Of a DNA stretch of 64,000 nucleotides, positions 47,218-58,423 are shown piece by piece. The notes below the pieces were generated by a model. It did not search any database and was not told the DNA's origin. It saw only the letters and a program-made list of their open reading frames with translations. This DNA is from Lascolabacillus massiliensis. Lineage in GTDB: Bacteria > Bacteroidota > Bacteroidia > Bacteroidales > Dysgonomonadaceae. Positions within the stretch are counted from its first letter, which is position 1. Every line of letters begins with the position of its first letter. The translations under genes and the position numbers were made by a program. The DNA is taken from assembly GCF_001282625.1 (NCBI RefSeq), contig NZ_CTEJ01000001.1, forward strand, positions 1,054,001 to 1,118,000, given 5' to 3'.

Positions 47218-47934
47218 TTATCTTTTATCAATTATTGCCATAAACTGTTTACGATAGGTATCCCCTATCGGTATTTCTTTATTGCTTATAATTATTCTGT
47301 TTTTATTGATACTTGTAATTTTTTCCATGTTGATAATATATGACCGATGAACACGGATAAAATTATCATAAGGTAACTCCTCTTCCAGCTGTTTAAGACT
47401 CATCAGTGACAGAATAGGTTTTGGATCTGTAATTGTGTATATCTTGACATAATCTTTGAGTCCCTCAATGTAATCAATATCTTTATACAGAACATGAAGG
47501 TATTTGTATTCTGACTTTACAAATATTCCTACGTTTGATCTTTCTCTTTCTGAATCGTAACCAGATTTCGTTTTAATTTCAAACCAATTAAGTGCTTTCT
47601 TGGCTGCAATCATGAAATCCTCGAAAGAAAAGGGCTTTAGCAGGTAATCAAGAGCATTTACTCTATATCCCTCAATAGCATATTCACTGAATGCTGTAGT
47701 AAATATTACACGTGTATTATCACTGATTGTATAGGCAAAATCCATTCCATTTATACCAGGCATCTGTATATCCAGAAAGAGAACATCAACTTTTTCAGAT
47801 GTTATATTCTGCATTGCAGAAATTGCGCTGCTATATTTTCCGGTAAGTTTAAGAAATGGAACTCTGTTCACATATGACTCTAATAGAGAAAGAGCCAAAG
47901 GTTCATCGTCGACTATCCAACAGTTTAGTATCAT
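47218..47934 (-). CDS. LytTR-family response regulator
   Basis: 238 aa. Receiver domain with phosphorylatable D55 (VDVLFLDIQMPGINGMDF), acidic pair at 9-10 (VDDE) and K in LLKPFSFEDF; C-terminal LytTR DNA-binding domain (about 140-238; DYIEGLKDYVKIYT, FIRVHRSYIINMEKI). It overlaps the kinase gene by 32 nt, so the pair is translationally coupled. It binds DNA probably near the operon's own promoter or at unknown sites. Confidence 0.93.
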   Translation of the reverse strand: MILNCWIVDDEPLALSLLESYVNRVPFLKLTGKYSSAISAMQNITSEKVDVLFLDIQMPGINGMDFAYTISDNTRVIFTTAFSEYAIEGYRVNALDYLLKPFSFEDFMIAAKKALNWFEIKTKSGYDSERERSNVGIFVKSEYKYLHVLYKDIDYIEGLKDYVKIYTITDPKPILSLMSLKQLEEELPYDNFIRVHRSYIINMEKITSINKNRIIISNKEIPIGDTYRKQFMAIIDKR

Positions 47935-49006
47935 TCATCAGTTTTTTGGAATCAATTACCAATACAGTAGAGTAAACATCATTTTCGATTGTGGTTTCCC
48001 AATTATAACTTCCTGGATAAAGAAGTTCAAGACGTCTTTTAACAAGATCAAGTCCTATACCACTACCACTTTTATCCTTTTTGCTTTTTGGAAAATAGCT
48101 GTTTTTGCAAACAAACTCAACTTTTCCATCTGGATGCTCTTTTAATGTTACATTTATAAATGAAGATTTATCTCCACTTATTCCATGTTTAAAGGAATTC
48201 TCAAGTAAAGATATAAAAATTAGTGGAGGAATTAGTGTGTTTCTGCTTTCAGAATATGAGAAGTCGGCTTTAAGTTCCACATTATCTGAAAGACGTATAC
48301 GCATGAGATCTAAATAATTACGCAAAAACTCCGCTTCCTGTTTGAGCGGAACATAGGTTTGATTATTATCATAAAGCAAATGTCTGAGAAGTTTACTTAA
48401 GTCCACTACTGCCCTTCGGGCTTTTGGAGGATCAAACTCTATCAGTGCATAAATATTATTTAAGGTATTGAGTAGAAAATGAGGATTTATTTGATTCTTA
48501 ATATTTTGTAATTCAGCTTCAGACTTTGCTTTGGCCAATTCTTTTCTCTCATTGTCAAGTTCAAACCATCTTACAGTCATTTTGAAGGCTAAACTCAACC
48601 CTGTTATTAAAAACAAAGTAGTAGAGTTCCTAATTATATGCATTACAGAGATACCTCCCCATCGTCTTCTTCTAAACACTCTCATTTCAGGTATAAGCTT
48701 GTTTAACCAAATAGGCATATAGGACATAAGTAATGTAACACCTACAATTAATATAATATTACATATAATATACTCTTTTGTCTTACCTTTAAAGAGAAGT
48801 TTTTCAATAAGTACGAAATAGTTGATATAGAAAACCAACATTATGCCCAGCATATCAGGCAGAGACCTTAGAAATGGTTTCCAGTTAAAAATCTGCTCCT
48901 CATTTATAAAGAAGTAAGGGAGTATGAAAATTACTCCCCATAATAAGACATGAACAAATACACTGTTCCATTTTGTCTGATTATTTCTTTTAATTGTTTG
49001 ATCCAT
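47903..49006 (-). CDS. LytS-type sensor histidine kinase
   Basis: 367 aa. Four membrane helices in the first 145 residues with short loops and no large sensor domain; a coiled linker; His_kinase domain with H176 in QINPHFLLNTLNNIY; C-terminal ATPase domain with SGSGIGLDLVKRRLELLYP. With so little exposed sequence, the signal is likely sensed in the membrane or passed on by a partner, plausibly the outer-membrane protein encoded 18 nt upstream. Confidence 0.92.
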   Translation of the reverse strand: MDQTIKRNNQTKWNSVFVHVLLWGVIFILPYFFINEEQIFNWKPFLRSLPDMLGIMLVFYINYFVLIEKLLFKGKTKEYIICNIILIVGVTLLMSYMPIWLNKLIPEMRVFRRRRWGGISVMHIIRNSTTLFLITGLSLAFKMTVRWFELDNERKELAKAKSEAELQNIKNQINPHFLLNTLNNIYALIEFDPPKARRAVVDLSKLLRHLLYDNNQTYVPLKQEAEFLRNYLDLMRIRLSDNVELKADFSYSESRNTLIPPLIFISLLENSFKHGISGDKSSFINVTLKEHPDGKVEFVCKNSYFPKSKKDKSGSGIGLDLVKRRLELLYPGSYNWETTIENDVYSTVLVIDSKKLMNDTKLLDSRR

Positions 49007-49024
49007 CTTTATGATATATTTAAA

Positions 49025-51859
49025 TTATCCTCCTCTTCGCATTGGGGGACCAAATCCACCTCTTCCAGGCATCATATCCTGACTTGATGCTCCTCCTTTG
49101 AAGATATTGAAGCGATATACAAAATGTACCATGAAATAACTTGTAAGTGTATTGGTTGTAGTATCTCTTATGTAGTTTGAAGTTACACTACGATTTATAT
49201 TGCTTCGTTGTTGCAGAATATCATATACTTTGAAGCGTAATGTGCCATTCTTCTGTTTAAAGAGTGTTTTCTGAATTGAGGCATTCCACAACCATTCATT
49301 TTGCTGGAATCCATCTGCGTACCCTGAATTTGTGGAGTAATTTATATCACTCTCAATTGTAAAATCCAACGGGAGATAAATTGTTGCATTTGCGTTTCCA
49401 CCATAATTCAGATACTCCTGATTTTGCTGACCCTCAAGGCTGTTTCTTACCTTATTGTAGTTGAAATTACCTCTGATACCCAAGTCAAAAAGATCAGATC
49501 TATAGTTCAGCCCTAATACCTCTCCTACATTCATTCGCTTGCTAAGGTTCTTTTCAGGAGTGATGTCATCTCGTGATATTTCATCACCAGTTTGCACAAA
49601 AGTACCAGTTAAACCATTAGTATGATTATAGCTCAGGAATGACATCGAGAATATAGAAAACTTAATATTTTTTAGAGGAACATTTAGTACCATACGCCCA
49701 TTTGCATTCCAGTTGCCTGTTATGTTTTCATAAGTTCTTACCTTACGTCCTGTTTCTACATTTGTAGCAGTTAGTGAAACAACATCATTTGTCATATATC
49801 CTGCATTGGCAAACGCGTTAAATGAACTTGCCTTTTCCGGATTAGAAGATCTGTAGTTTATATTTAGTCTGTGTTCAAATGAGGGTTTCAAATCGGGATT
49901 ACCAAAGCTAACATTCAGTGGATCAGACACATCAACTACAGGTGACAATTGTGAAACAGATGGCTGATCAGTATTTCCAAAATAACGGATTCTAAGATTT
50001 TGATTTCTACTCCATCTATAATTCAGCTGTGCCATTGGTGCATAGTTTATAACATCCTGTTTCAGGTCATCAATCTTTTGAGCACCGATAAATGTTTTGC
50101 TGTGAGAACTAGAAGGTTGCATTGAGAAACCAAACATATAATCGAACTTCTCTCTGACAGATCTGAAATTCAGCTCCAGTTCCTGTCTGACGAAACTATT
50201 CTCTAATCTTTTACTATATGTTGAATCGAGAACAGTATAGTTACCTGACTCATCCTTAGTTCTGGTATCTCTGTCTGATTCTGAGTTATTTTGTCGGTAC
50301 TGGTATGCCAGCTGGAGAAAATTGTTCTTACCGATTGGTTCTACATAAGAGAGATAGCCTCTCCATGAACTATTGTCATTTGTATTAACAAAACGTTGAT
50401 CAATGATGTCTGAGGGGCGTTGATCCCTGAAATATATTGTAGTTGACTCACTAGAACCGCTATTCTCAGAATTGCTCATATTCCCACTGATCTGAGCACT
50501 TAAAACCCTACCCTTTTTCCCGAGTTCACGGCTCATATCTAATCTACCACCTAAATTATTACCATCACCTTCTGACATGTATACTGACTCACCTAAATTG
50601 ATTGTGTCACCAGTCATCTGCTGTATTGTATTGAAATTTCCGGTTTCATTACGTGAGTTATTATAAAATGAGACGTTTGGTCTGAAAATTATTGTTGTTG
50701 AAGTGTCAGGTTTCCATTCCATTCTTAAATTCATGTGGAAGTTCTGACTTATATTATTTCTTGTATTTCTTTCGCTTTCAAGGGTATTACCTGCACTCAG
50801 GATGTTTTGTGTAAATACTTCTGAAGTGACTTCTGTATCACCATAACCATACCTTACATTACCTCCTAACTTGAATTTCTTGGTGAAATCTTTACTAAAA
50901 TTACCACCAATATTAGCAGAAGTGGTAATACCGTCACGACTACCAAATCCTCCACCACGGCCTCCAAATCCGCCCATACTTCCAAACATGGCAGTACCTA
51001 AATCAGAAAAGCCTGCATTATTTGTATTGTTGGTTCCTCCTATTATAGTATACTGGTCGTTATTTCTCATATAGTTTACCATAGCATTGGCCTCATAACG
51101 ATCCTTGCTTCCATATCCTGCAAATCCATTTCCAAAAAGCCCCTCTTTCATTCCCGGACGAACGGTAAGATTTATAACATTTTCTTCTTCTCCATCATCA
51201 AAACCGGTCATTTGAGATATTTCAGTTCTCCTTTCCAGAACCTGTAACTTTTCAACCATCTTGGCAGGTAGATTTTTTGAAGCTACTTTTGGGTCGTCAC
51301 TGAAGAACTCTTCACCATCTACTAATATTTTTGAAATAGATTTACCATTAACAGTTATATTTCCTTCACTGTCTATTTCTACACCGGGCATTTTCTTTAA
51401 TAGGTCTTCTACTACAGCACTTTCAGTTACTTTATAGGAATCTGCATTATATTCCAGAGTGTCACCTTTTACAACAATTTCCGGCGCTTTAGCTGTTACT
51501 ACTGTTTCAGATAAAAGGATATTATCAGCACTCATTACCAAATCTCCCAGGTTTGCCATAGGAGTTGAGGATGAAACTGAAACATTTTTATATAAATCAT
51601 GGAAGCCTATAAAGGATACATGAACTATATATGAACCATTATTTACCGGAATAGAAAATTTACCATCCATTTCTGACGCCTTGCCAGTAACAAATGTACT
51701 ATCAGATTGTCTCAGTACACGAATATTAGCTTGAGGAACAGGTTCATTTGTATTCTCTAAAAGAATTCTTCCCGTTATTCCACGAGTAATTTGCGACTGA
51801 GCTGTTAATCCAAAAGAGCATAACAGAATGGTTATAACTAAGAAATAAATTTTTTTCAT
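49025..51859 (-). CDS. TonB-dependent-receptor-like outer-membrane barrel with Gly-rich tail
   Basis: 944 aa. Signal peptide to about residue 20 (GLTAQSQ), carboxypeptidase-like domain (about 24-110; GITGRILLENTNEPVPQANIRV), plug (KMPGVEIDSEGNITVNGKSISKILVDGEEFF) and a large barrel. A Gly-rich loop (GSMGGFGGRGGGFGSRDG) sits near 300. The last barrel strand appears to be HFVYRFNIF, yet the chain runs on for about 23 residues of Gly/Pro/Arg/Met (PGRGGFGPPMRRGG), not the usual aromatic end. First gene of the barrel/kinase/LytTR operon. Confidence 0.88.
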   Translation of the reverse strand: MKKIYFLVITILLCSFGLTAQSQITRGITGRILLENTNEPVPQANIRVLRQSDSTFVTGKASEMDGKFSIPVNNGSYIVHVSFIGFHDLYKNVSVSSSTPMANLGDLVMSADNILLSETVVTAKAPEIVVKGDTLEYNADSYKVTESAVVEDLLKKMPGVEIDSEGNITVNGKSISKILVDGEEFFSDDPKVASKNLPAKMVEKLQVLERRTEISQMTGFDDGEEENVINLTVRPGMKEGLFGNGFAGYGSKDRYEANAMVNYMRNNDQYTIIGGTNNTNNAGFSDLGTAMFGSMGGFGGRGGGFGSRDGITTSANIGGNFSKDFTKKFKLGGNVRYGYGDTEVTSEVFTQNILSAGNTLESERNTRNNISQNFHMNLRMEWKPDTSTTIIFRPNVSFYNNSRNETGNFNTIQQMTGDTINLGESVYMSEGDGNNLGGRLDMSRELGKKGRVLSAQISGNMSNSENSGSSESTTIYFRDQRPSDIIDQRFVNTNDNSSWRGYLSYVEPIGKNNFLQLAYQYRQNNSESDRDTRTKDESGNYTVLDSTYSKRLENSFVRQELELNFRSVREKFDYMFGFSMQPSSSHSKTFIGAQKIDDLKQDVINYAPMAQLNYRWSRNQNLRIRYFGNTDQPSVSQLSPVVDVSDPLNVSFGNPDLKPSFEHRLNINYRSSNPEKASSFNAFANAGYMTNDVVSLTATNVETGRKVRTYENITGNWNANGRMVLNVPLKNIKFSIFSMSFLSYNHTNGLTGTFVQTGDEISRDDITPEKNLSKRMNVGEVLGLNYRSDLFDLGIRGNFNYNKVRNSLEGQQNQEYLNYGGNANATIYLPLDFTIESDINYSTNSGYADGFQQNEWLWNASIQKTLFKQKNGTLRFKVYDILQQRSNINRSVTSNYIRDTTTNTLTSYFMVHFVYRFNIFKGGASSQDMMPGRGGFGPPMRRGG

Positions 51860-51908
51860 AATAATAGTATCTTGTCCGTATAAACAGTTTTTTAAATATT
51901 AACCGAAA

Positions 51909-51940
51909 CAAAAATAACATAAGAGACCTCTTTTAACAAA
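51909..51940 (-). promoter_or_regulatory. Promoter of the barrel/kinase/LytTR operon
   Basis: Minus strand TTTG (51940-51937), 20 nt, TATTTTTG (51916-51909): exact consensus; predicted leader about 43 nt. Confidence 0.7.
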
Positions 51941-52029
51941 TTAAATAGACTAACTGTTTGAATTCATCGACCAACAAAGTGTTTTAAACGTTAAATGGCT
52001 GTTTATTTGCAAAAAGAAATTACAAAAGA

Positions 52030-52060
52030 TTTCCTAAATCGTAAATAATTCATAAATTTG
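52030..52060 (+). promoter_or_regulatory. Probable promoter of the YeiH-like gene
   Basis: TTTC (52030-52033), 19 nt, TAAATTTG (52053-52060). Exact -7, one mismatch in -33. Confidence 0.5.
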
Positions 52061-52125
52061 TCATATAGAACTTAATTAAATTATAAATTTATCACTCTTT
52101 TTGAGTTAATCTAATCAATTTATAT

Positions 52126-53310
52126 ATGCTGAAAACATTAAAAAGTGAAGATTGGGTAGCAACCATTATAGGTGCACTCATTCTGGTCCTCGTTATATTG
52201 CTTCCATCTTTAATGACTAACAATATATCAATGTCTGCAATAATTGCAATACTCTCTTATATGGGTTACTTATTTATGGGTAATAAAGACAATGGGCAAT
52301 TTTTGATATCATTTATAATAATATTTTTACTCGCTCAGCTGGCATCATACATTGCAAATATCAGCTCAATTAAAACCATAGGTTTGGAGTCGGTTTTCTT
52401 TGCAGTCCTGATAGGATTATTTATTAGAAATACCATTGGTCTCCCCAAATGGATGGCTTCAGCAGTTAGAAGCGAATATTATATAAAAGCCGGACTAGTT
52501 ATTCTTGGTAGCTCTATACTTTTTAATGAGATTATGAAAGCGGGTGCATTAGGAATGGTTCAGGGATTAATAGTTGTATTTTCAGTATGGTATTTTAGTT
52601 TCTGGATATCAACCAAAGCATTCAGGATTGATAAGGAAATGTCTATGCTCCTTTCAAGCTCTGTTTCAATTTGCGGAGTTTCTGCAGCAATTGCAACAAG
52701 CGGTGCTATAAAGGGTGATCCTAAAAAGCTATCATTTGTTATTTCGCTTGTACTGATTGTAGCAATACCAATGATGTATTTGCTTCCATATCTGGCAAAA
52801 TTAATGGGGCTCTCACAAGAAGTAGCCGGCGCATGGCTTGGTGGAACAATAGATACTACTGCTGCAGTTGTAGCATCGGGTAAATTTATCGGAGAAACGG
52901 CTGAACAGTATAGTGTTATTATCAAGTCCGCACAAAACGTTCTTCTGGGTGTTGCTGCTTTTATAATATCAATCTACTGGTCATACAGAGGAACAAACTC
53001 AGAAATCAGACCTACAGGAACTATTCTTTGGGACAGATTTCCTAAGTTTGTTCTAGGATTCCTTATAGCATCATTGGTTTTCAGTTTTGTGTTTGATGCA
53101 GAAACCGGAAAAGAATTGTCACGTATAGCAAACAAAGGTTCAAGAGGTTTACTGTTCTCACTTGCATTTATTTGTATTGGACTTGAAACAGATTTCCGGT
53201 ATATCTTTAAAAAGGAGAATTCTAAATATATTTGGTCTTTTCTTACAGCTCAGATTTTCAACATAATACTTACTTTGTTAATAGCCTGGGCACTTTTTTC
53301 ACAAGATTAA
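52126..53310 (+). CDS. YeiH/UPF0324-family membrane transporter
   Basis: 394 aa with about eleven helices. Family motifs: KAGLVILGSSILF, SICGVSAAIATSGAIK, and GAWLGGTIDTTAAVVASG. The family is annotated as a putative sulfate exporter, but direct evidence is thin. It converges with the phosphatase gene, separated by 7 nt. Confidence 0.85.
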   Translation: MLKTLKSEDWVATIIGALILVLVILLPSLMTNNISMSAIIAILSYMGYLFMGNKDNGQFLISFIIIFLLAQLASYIANISSIKTIGLESVFFAVLIGLFIRNTIGLPKWMASAVRSEYYIKAGLVILGSSILFNEIMKAGALGMVQGLIVVFSVWYFSFWISTKAFRIDKEMSMLLSSSVSICGVSAAIATSGAIKGDPKKLSFVISLVLIVAIPMMYLLPYLAKLMGLSQEVAGAWLGGTIDTTAAVVASGKFIGETAEQYSVIIKSAQNVLLGVAAFIISIYWSYRGTNSEIRPTGTILWDRFPKFVLGFLIASLVFSFVFDAETGKELSRIANKGSRGLLFSLAFICIGLETDFRYIFKKENSKYIWSFLTAQIFNIILTLLIAWALFSQD

Positions 53311-53317
53311 AAACAGA

Positions 53318-53806
53318 TTACAGTTCTTTGGCAATTTTCAACCACTTGAAATTTGCCTGATCAGTAGAAACTTCACGCCAGGAATCTACATTAAATTCAA
53401 AGCAAGCGGTTGAAGCAGTTGGTAAATTGTCTAACTGTACTCCTAATGAGTTGATTAAATCAGTTAAGCCTGGGTTATGTCCCACAAATATACAGCTATT
53501 TATATTATCGGGAAGCTTTGAAAGTACATTCATTATCCAGCGTTCAGGAGCAAAATAGAGGTTTTGATCAGTCTGAATTTCATTTTCTGGATAACCAATA
53601 CTTTTTGCGGCTATTATTGTTGTTTGATGCGCTCTTTTTGCTGATGAAGAAAGAATTAAATCAGGAACTCCGGCCTTTTTAAGAATAAATGCTCCCATAT
53701 CATTAGCATTACGTTTTCCTCGTTCGGTCAGTTCTCTATCATAATCATCAATTGCCATAGTGTTTTGTTCTGCTTTACCATGACGGAAGATAATCAATTG
53801 TTTCAT
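53318..53806 (-). CDS. SixA-type histidine phosphatase
   Basis: 162 aa, phosphoglycerate-mutase-like fold. The catalytic His9 is in FRHGKAEQ; the second His is in VGHNPGL. E. coli SixA removes phosphate from the phosphotransfer histidine of ArcB or from NPr; the target here is unknown. Minus-strand TAATTTTG (53856-53849) is a possible -7 box. Confidence 0.85.
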   Translation of the reverse strand: MKQLIIFRHGKAEQNTMAIDDYDRELTERGKRNANDMGAFILKKAGVPDLILSSSAKRAHQTTIIAAKSIGYPENEIQTDQNLYFAPERWIMNVLSKLPDNINSCIFVGHNPGLTDLINSLGVQLDNLPTASTACFEFNVDSWREVSTDQANFKWLKIAKEL

Positions 53807-53951
53807 ATACCTATGTTTAGTTACAGTTCATTAATAAAGAATCGACCGCAAAATTATGAATAATTTTTCATATAGATTCTATTTTATTTCTCTACTATCG
53901 CTATCTTCGAAAGTTTATTACTTTACTTTAATATTGTAATATTAAGAAACT

Positions 53952-54794
53952 ATGAGAAAAATAACCAGTAGAACAATAATAGTTATAACTTCAATTATAT
54001 TTCTATTATTAGCAGCAGGCTTTATTTACAAGATATTCTTCAAGCCCAGTTATATAAACAGTGGAAATTTAAGTGGTAACTTTTTAGGCATACTGATATT
54101 TGGCTTAATTTTAGGGATAATAATAACATTGCTTACTCATAGGGTAATTAATACAAAAAGTAAAATTGCTAACACTGTAACATCTTCACACACTGTTGTT
54201 GAAAGCATAAAAAAAGTGTTTAAGATTGTTGTGGCTGAAGGACAGTTAAATGAGATCTTTAATTATGAGAACACAAAGAAGCTTCTAAAATTTATTCCAT
54301 CCACAAAAAAGGCCCTTGTTATAGTTAAAGCAAAAGTTCTTGTTGGCTATGATATCAATAAATGCCAGTGGGAAATAGATGAAGAAAAAAAAGTATTGAG
54401 GTTAATTAGTTTTCCAAAACCTGAGGTATTATCTCTTGAAACAGATTTTAATTATTACTACTTTGAGGATGATCTTTTTAACTTTATTGGTAGAAACGAC
54501 CTGCAGGAAATTCAGTACCTTGCCAAAAAACAGGTAAAAAAAACTGTTCTGCAGAGTGATTTACTAAAAATTGCTGCAGACCAGATGAAGCTACTAGTAG
54601 GTGAAGTAGTATCTTTAAACAATTGGAGTATTGAGAACAGTCACTTGATAGAAGACTACTCTTACCCACCAGAGGAAGAGGAAAAAAATATCGAGCAGAT
54701 TGAACCTCCAATACTTAACAAGGTTAATCTGCTCGATAAAGCAATAAATCTGTTTAAGCTTAAACCGGGAAGAACTAATCCCAACTTAGAATAA
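53952..54794 (+). CDS. DUF4230 membrane-anchored protein
   Basis: 280 aa with two N-terminal helices (about 8-28 and 43-62), then a mixed alpha/beta domain ([42 protein letters not shown]), typical of DUF4230. The tail is charged and low complexity. Its 3' end overlaps the end of tdh on the other strand by 20 nt. Function unknown. Confidence 0.78.
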   Translation: MRKITSRTIIVITSIIFLLLAAGFIYKIFFKPSYINSGNLSGNFLGILIFGLILGIIITLLTHRVINTKSKIANTVTSSHTVVESIKKVFKIVVAEGQLNEIFNYENTKKLLKFIPSTKKALVIVKAKVLVGYDINKCQWEIDEEKKVLRLISFPKPEVLSLETDFNYYYFEDDLFNFIGRNDLQEIQYLAKKQVKKTVLQSDLLKIAADQMKLLVGEVVSLNNWSIENSHLIEDYSYPPEEEEKNIEQIEPPILNKVNLLDKAINLFKLKPGRTNPNLE

Positions 54795-55800
54795 CTTTTC
54801 CACACTGACCGGTTTCCATTACTTCAAATCCTTTCATATATTCATCAATATGGAAACGATGTGTTATAACAGGTGAGAGATCCAGACCAGAAATCAGCAT
54901 TTGTTCCATCTGATACCAGGTTTCCCACATCTCACGACCATATATTCCTTTAAGTGTAAGTGCTTTAAAGATGATCTTATTCCAATCAACTGTAGTTGTA
55001 TTTGGCAATATACCTAACATTGATATTTTTGAGCCGTTATACATATTGTCAATCATCTCTCTAAATCCTGCTGGAGAACCAGACATCTCGAGACCTACAT
55101 CAAAACCACGCATACCCAGTTGTTTTACTGCCTGTGCAACCGTTTCTCCTTTTGACAGATTTACAGCTATTGTAGCTCCCATTTTCTTTGCAATATTCAA
55201 TCTGTATTCACTAAAATCACTTACAACAATATAACGGGCTCCTGCAAATCTGCAAATTGCAGTTGCCATACTTCCAATAAGCCCAACACCTGTAATAAGT
55301 ACATCTTCTGCGATTAAAGGAAAAGAGAGAGCTGTATGAGTAGCATTACCAAATGGGTCCATTATAGATGCTATCTCATCAGAAATTCTATCATCCAGCT
55401 TTACAACATTAGCTGCTGGTAGTGACAAATATTCCGCAAATGCACCATCCCTGTTTACACCTATTCCTATTGTATTTTCGCACACATGTAACTTTCCCCG
55501 TCGACAGTTACGGCAGTGTCCGCAAGCAATGTGTCCTTCACCCGTTACCCTGTCACCAATTTTCAGATTTTCAACGCCGCTTCCCATATCTACAATCTCA
55601 CCTACATACTCATGACCAATTGTCATAGGAGTTTTGATTGTTTGTTGTGACCATTCATCCCATTTATAAATATGAAGGTCGGTTCCACAAATTGATGTTT
55701 TCTTTATTTTGATCAATACATCGTTTACACCAAATGATGGAATGGGTACTTCTTCCATCCATATACCCTTTTCAGGACGTAGTTTAACAAGTGCTTTCAT
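54775..55800 (-). CDS. tdh: L-threonine 3-dehydrogenase
   Basis: NAD-dependent zinc medium-chain dehydrogenase making 2-amino-3-ketobutyrate from threonine. 341 aa, the same length as E. coli Tdh. Catalytic zinc Cys is C38 (ICGTDLHIY); structural zinc Cys are C93, C96, C99, C107. NAD site: [13 protein letters not shown]. It starts 1 nt after kbl, so the two-step threonine-to-glycine pathway is one operon with kbl first. Confidence 0.96.
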   Translation of the reverse strand: MKALVKLRPEKGIWMEEVPIPSFGVNDVLIKIKKTSICGTDLHIYKWDEWSQQTIKTPMTIGHEYVGEIVDMGSGVENLKIGDRVTGEGHIACGHCRNCRRGKLHVCENTIGIGVNRDGAFAEYLSLPAANVVKLDDRISDEIASIMDPFGNATHTALSFPLIAEDVLITGVGLIGSMATAICRFAGARYIVVSDFSEYRLNIAKKMGATIAVNLSKGETVAQAVKQLGMRGFDVGLEMSGSPAGFREMIDNMYNGSKISMLGILPNTTTVDWNKIIFKALTLKGIYGREMWETWYQMEQMLISGLDLSPVITHRFHIDEYMKGFEVMETGQCGKVILSWD

Positions 55801-55801
55801 A

Positions 55802-56992
55802 TTATTCTATTACATTTAGTTTTTTACCTACTTTAATAAAGGCTTCGATAGCTTTATCAAGATGTTCTCTTTCATGACCTGCGGACAACTGAACACGAAT
55901 TCGTGCCTCACCTTTAGGCACTACCGGATAATAAAAACCTATAACATAGATTCCCTCTTCTAAAAGCTCCTCTGCAAATTGTTGTGATAGCTTTGCATCA
56001 TATAACATTACAGCACAAATAGCAGATTGTGTAGGTTTAATATCAAATTTAGCTTCTTTCATTTTAGAAACGAAATATTCTACATTCTCATGAAGTTTAT
56101 CTTGTAGTTCATTAGTTTCTTCAAGCATATTGAAAGCTTCTACTCCTGAGGCAGCAACCATGGGAGGGATTGAGTTGGAAAACAGGTATGGACGTGATCG
56201 CTGTCTTAACATATCAATTATCTCCTTTCTACCAGTTGTAAATCCGCCAATTGCACCTCCAAAAGCTTTACCCAGGGTACCTGTGATTATATCAACTTCT
56301 CCTAATACATTATACAGCTCAGACACACCTTTACCGGTTCTTCCAACTACTCCTGCCGAGTGACTCTCATCAACCATAACCAATGCATCATATTTTTTTG
56401 CAAGTTCAAGTATTTTATCCAATGGTGCCTGATTACCATCCATTGAAAATACACCATCCGTAACAATAATTCTGAAGCGCTGTGACTGAGCCTCTTTAAG
56501 CTTTTCTTCCAAGTCAGTCATATCAGCATTTGCATAACGGTATCTCTTTGCCTTGCAAAGCCTTACTCCATCAATAATTGATGCGTGATTTAAAGAGTCT
56601 GAAATAATTGCATCCTCTTCAGTGAAAAGAGGTTCAAACACCCCACCGTTAGCATCGAAGCAAGATGCATATAAAATTGTATCTTCAGTATGAAAGAATC
56701 TGCTAATTGTATTCTCCAGCTCCTTATGATAATCTTGTGTACCACAGATGAAACGTACTGATGACATCCCGTATCCACGCTCATCCAAAGCCTTTTTGGC
56801 AGCTGATATAAGTCGTGGATGATTAGAAAGTCCCAAATAATTATTAGCACAGAAGTTTAGAACATTTTGTCCTGAATTAACTTTAATCTCTGCTCGTTGA
56901 GGAGTTACTATTATCCTCTCATTTTTGTAAAGTCCTGCTTCTTTGATATTATTTAATTCTTCTTGCAGGTGTTGTTGTATTTTTCCGTACAT
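55802..56992 (-). CDS. kbl: 2-amino-3-ketobutyrate CoA ligase (glycine C-acetyltransferase)
   Basis: 396 aa alpha-oxoamine synthase using PLP to split 2-amino-3-ketobutyrate with CoA into glycine and acetyl-CoA. PLP lysine K242 in [19 protein letters not shown] (D208, H211) and NHASIIDG contact PLP. KBL is favoured over 8-amino-7-oxononanoate synthase by the tdh gene directly downstream. Confidence 0.95.
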   Translation of the reverse strand: MYGKIQQHLQEELNNIKEAGLYKNERIIVTPQRAEIKVNSGQNVLNFCANNYLGLSNHPRLISAAKKALDERGYGMSSVRFICGTQDYHKELENTISRFFHTEDTILYASCFDANGGVFEPLFTEEDAIISDSLNHASIIDGVRLCKAKRYRYANADMTDLEEKLKEAQSQRFRIIVTDGVFSMDGNQAPLDKILELAKKYDALVMVDESHSAGVVGRTGKGVSELYNVLGEVDIITGTLGKAFGGAIGGFTTGRKEIIDMLRQRSRPYLFSNSIPPMVAASGVEAFNMLEETNELQDKLHENVEYFVSKMKEAKFDIKPTQSAICAVMLYDAKLSQQFAEELLEEGIYVIGFYYPVVPKGEARIRVQLSAGHEREHLDKAIEAFIKVGKKLNVIE

Positions 56993-57053
56993 ATCAATGT
57001 TTTAATAAGTTATATGCCTGTAAATATTTTTTTTATTGTCATTTATCTCTAAT

Positions 57054-58415
57054 CTAATCTAACTGTTTACTCTCTTCTACAATTGATGTGGGTAATGTTT
57101 TCTTGGTTTTCAGCCCTAATTCTCTCAGTTTTTCTGCCTGACTAATTAGATTACCACCACCAGTTTTTAGTTGTGAGTAAGCTTTATCATAACTCCGTTG
57201 TGCTCTGCTTAGATGATTATCTATTTCAGAAAGAGAGGATACAAAATTGACAAATTTATCATAAAGTGCTGCTCCCCTTTCTGCAATCTCCAGTGCATTC
57301 CTATTTTGGTATTCCCGTTTCCATAAATCAGCAATCAATTTTAGTGCAGCGATAAGATTGGTTGGACTGATTAACAGAATATTTTTTTCATAAGCATACT
57401 GCCACAAATTTTCTTCGTGCTGCAACGCTAGTATATATGCAGGTTCATTAGGGATAAACATCATAACGAAATCAAGTGTAGATGCATATTCGTGGTAGCT
57501 TTTACTGCTCAGTTCATCAATATGCTTTCTAACTGATCTTAAATGATCCTTCACAAATATCTTTTGTTCATCAGGATTATCTGTCCCGATATAGTTTGAA
57601 TAAGCAGTCAGAGATACTTTAGAGTCAATAATTACTTTTCTATCATCTGGATATGATATTATCACATCAGGCTTCATCCTTGCACCCTCACTACTTATAA
57701 TTACCTTACCATCATCATCCCTGAGATGTTCTTGAATGAAATATTCGCGACCTTTTACTAATCCTGACCCTTCAAGTATATTTTCCAGAATCAATTCTCC
57801 CCAATCACCTTGAACTTTTGAATTACCTCTTAGAGCAAGAGTAAGATTGTTTGCCTCATTACTCAAACGATCATTCATTTCCTTCAGATTTTTAAGTTCC
57901 TGGCCAAGAGAAAAGCGTTCACGTGATTCATTTAAATAAACATCCTCAATTTTCTTACGGAAAGAATCAATATTTTCTCCAAATGGTTTCAGTATTGAAT
58001 CCAGGTTCAGACGATTGATATTTGTAAACTTTTCCGTTTTCTCTTCAAGAATTCTTGAAGCTATATTTTCAAACTCAAGATTAAATTGTTTGTGTAATTC
58101 TGATATTTCAATTTTCTGATTTTCCAGTTTCTCCTGCAAAGAATTATTATCAGCTATGGTTGATGCAAGTAGACTATTTATCTCATTGTACTCTTTTGAT
58201 ATATTTTTAAGTTCAAGTCTGTAACGTTCAACCTCACTCTCCATATCTGAGAGTCTTTCATTTGATACAATTAAGTCAGTTCTAAGAGAGATATTCTTTT
58301 CGGTTAACTCTTCATAACTTCTTTTAGAAACAGTTTTTGACTTGATAACCAAAGAAGCAATTATCCAGGAAAATACCCCACCTATCGCTAATCCAATAAT
58401 AAGATAATAATACAC
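57054..58415 (-). CDS. rmuC: RmuC-family DNA recombination protein
   Basis: 453 aa. N-terminal membrane anchor ([19 protein letters not shown]), a coiled coil to about residue 190, then the RmuC domain with nuclease-like motifs ([40 protein letters not shown]). In E. coli RmuC limits inverted-repeat-stimulated rearrangement. It follows the glycosyltransferase gene by 8 nt. Confidence 0.93.
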   Translation of the reverse strand: MYYYLIIGLAIGGVFSWIIASLVIKSKTVSKRSYEELTEKNISLRTDLIVSNERLSDMESEVERYRLELKNISKEYNEINSLLASTIADNNSLQEKLENQKIEISELHKQFNLEFENIASRILEEKTEKFTNINRLNLDSILKPFGENIDSFRKKIEDVYLNESRERFSLGQELKNLKEMNDRLSNEANNLTLALRGNSKVQGDWGELILENILEGSGLVKGREYFIQEHLRDDDGKVIISSEGARMKPDVIISYPDDRKVIIDSKVSLTAYSNYIGTDNPDEQKIFVKDHLRSVRKHIDELSSKSYHEYASTLDFVMMFIPNEPAYILALQHEENLWQYAYEKNILLISPTNLIAALKLIADLWKREYQNRNALEIAERGAALYDKFVNFVSSLSEIDNHLSRAQRSYDKAYSQLKTGGGNLISQAEKLRELGLKTKKTLPTSIVEESKQLD

Positions 58416-58423
58416 TCTATGCT

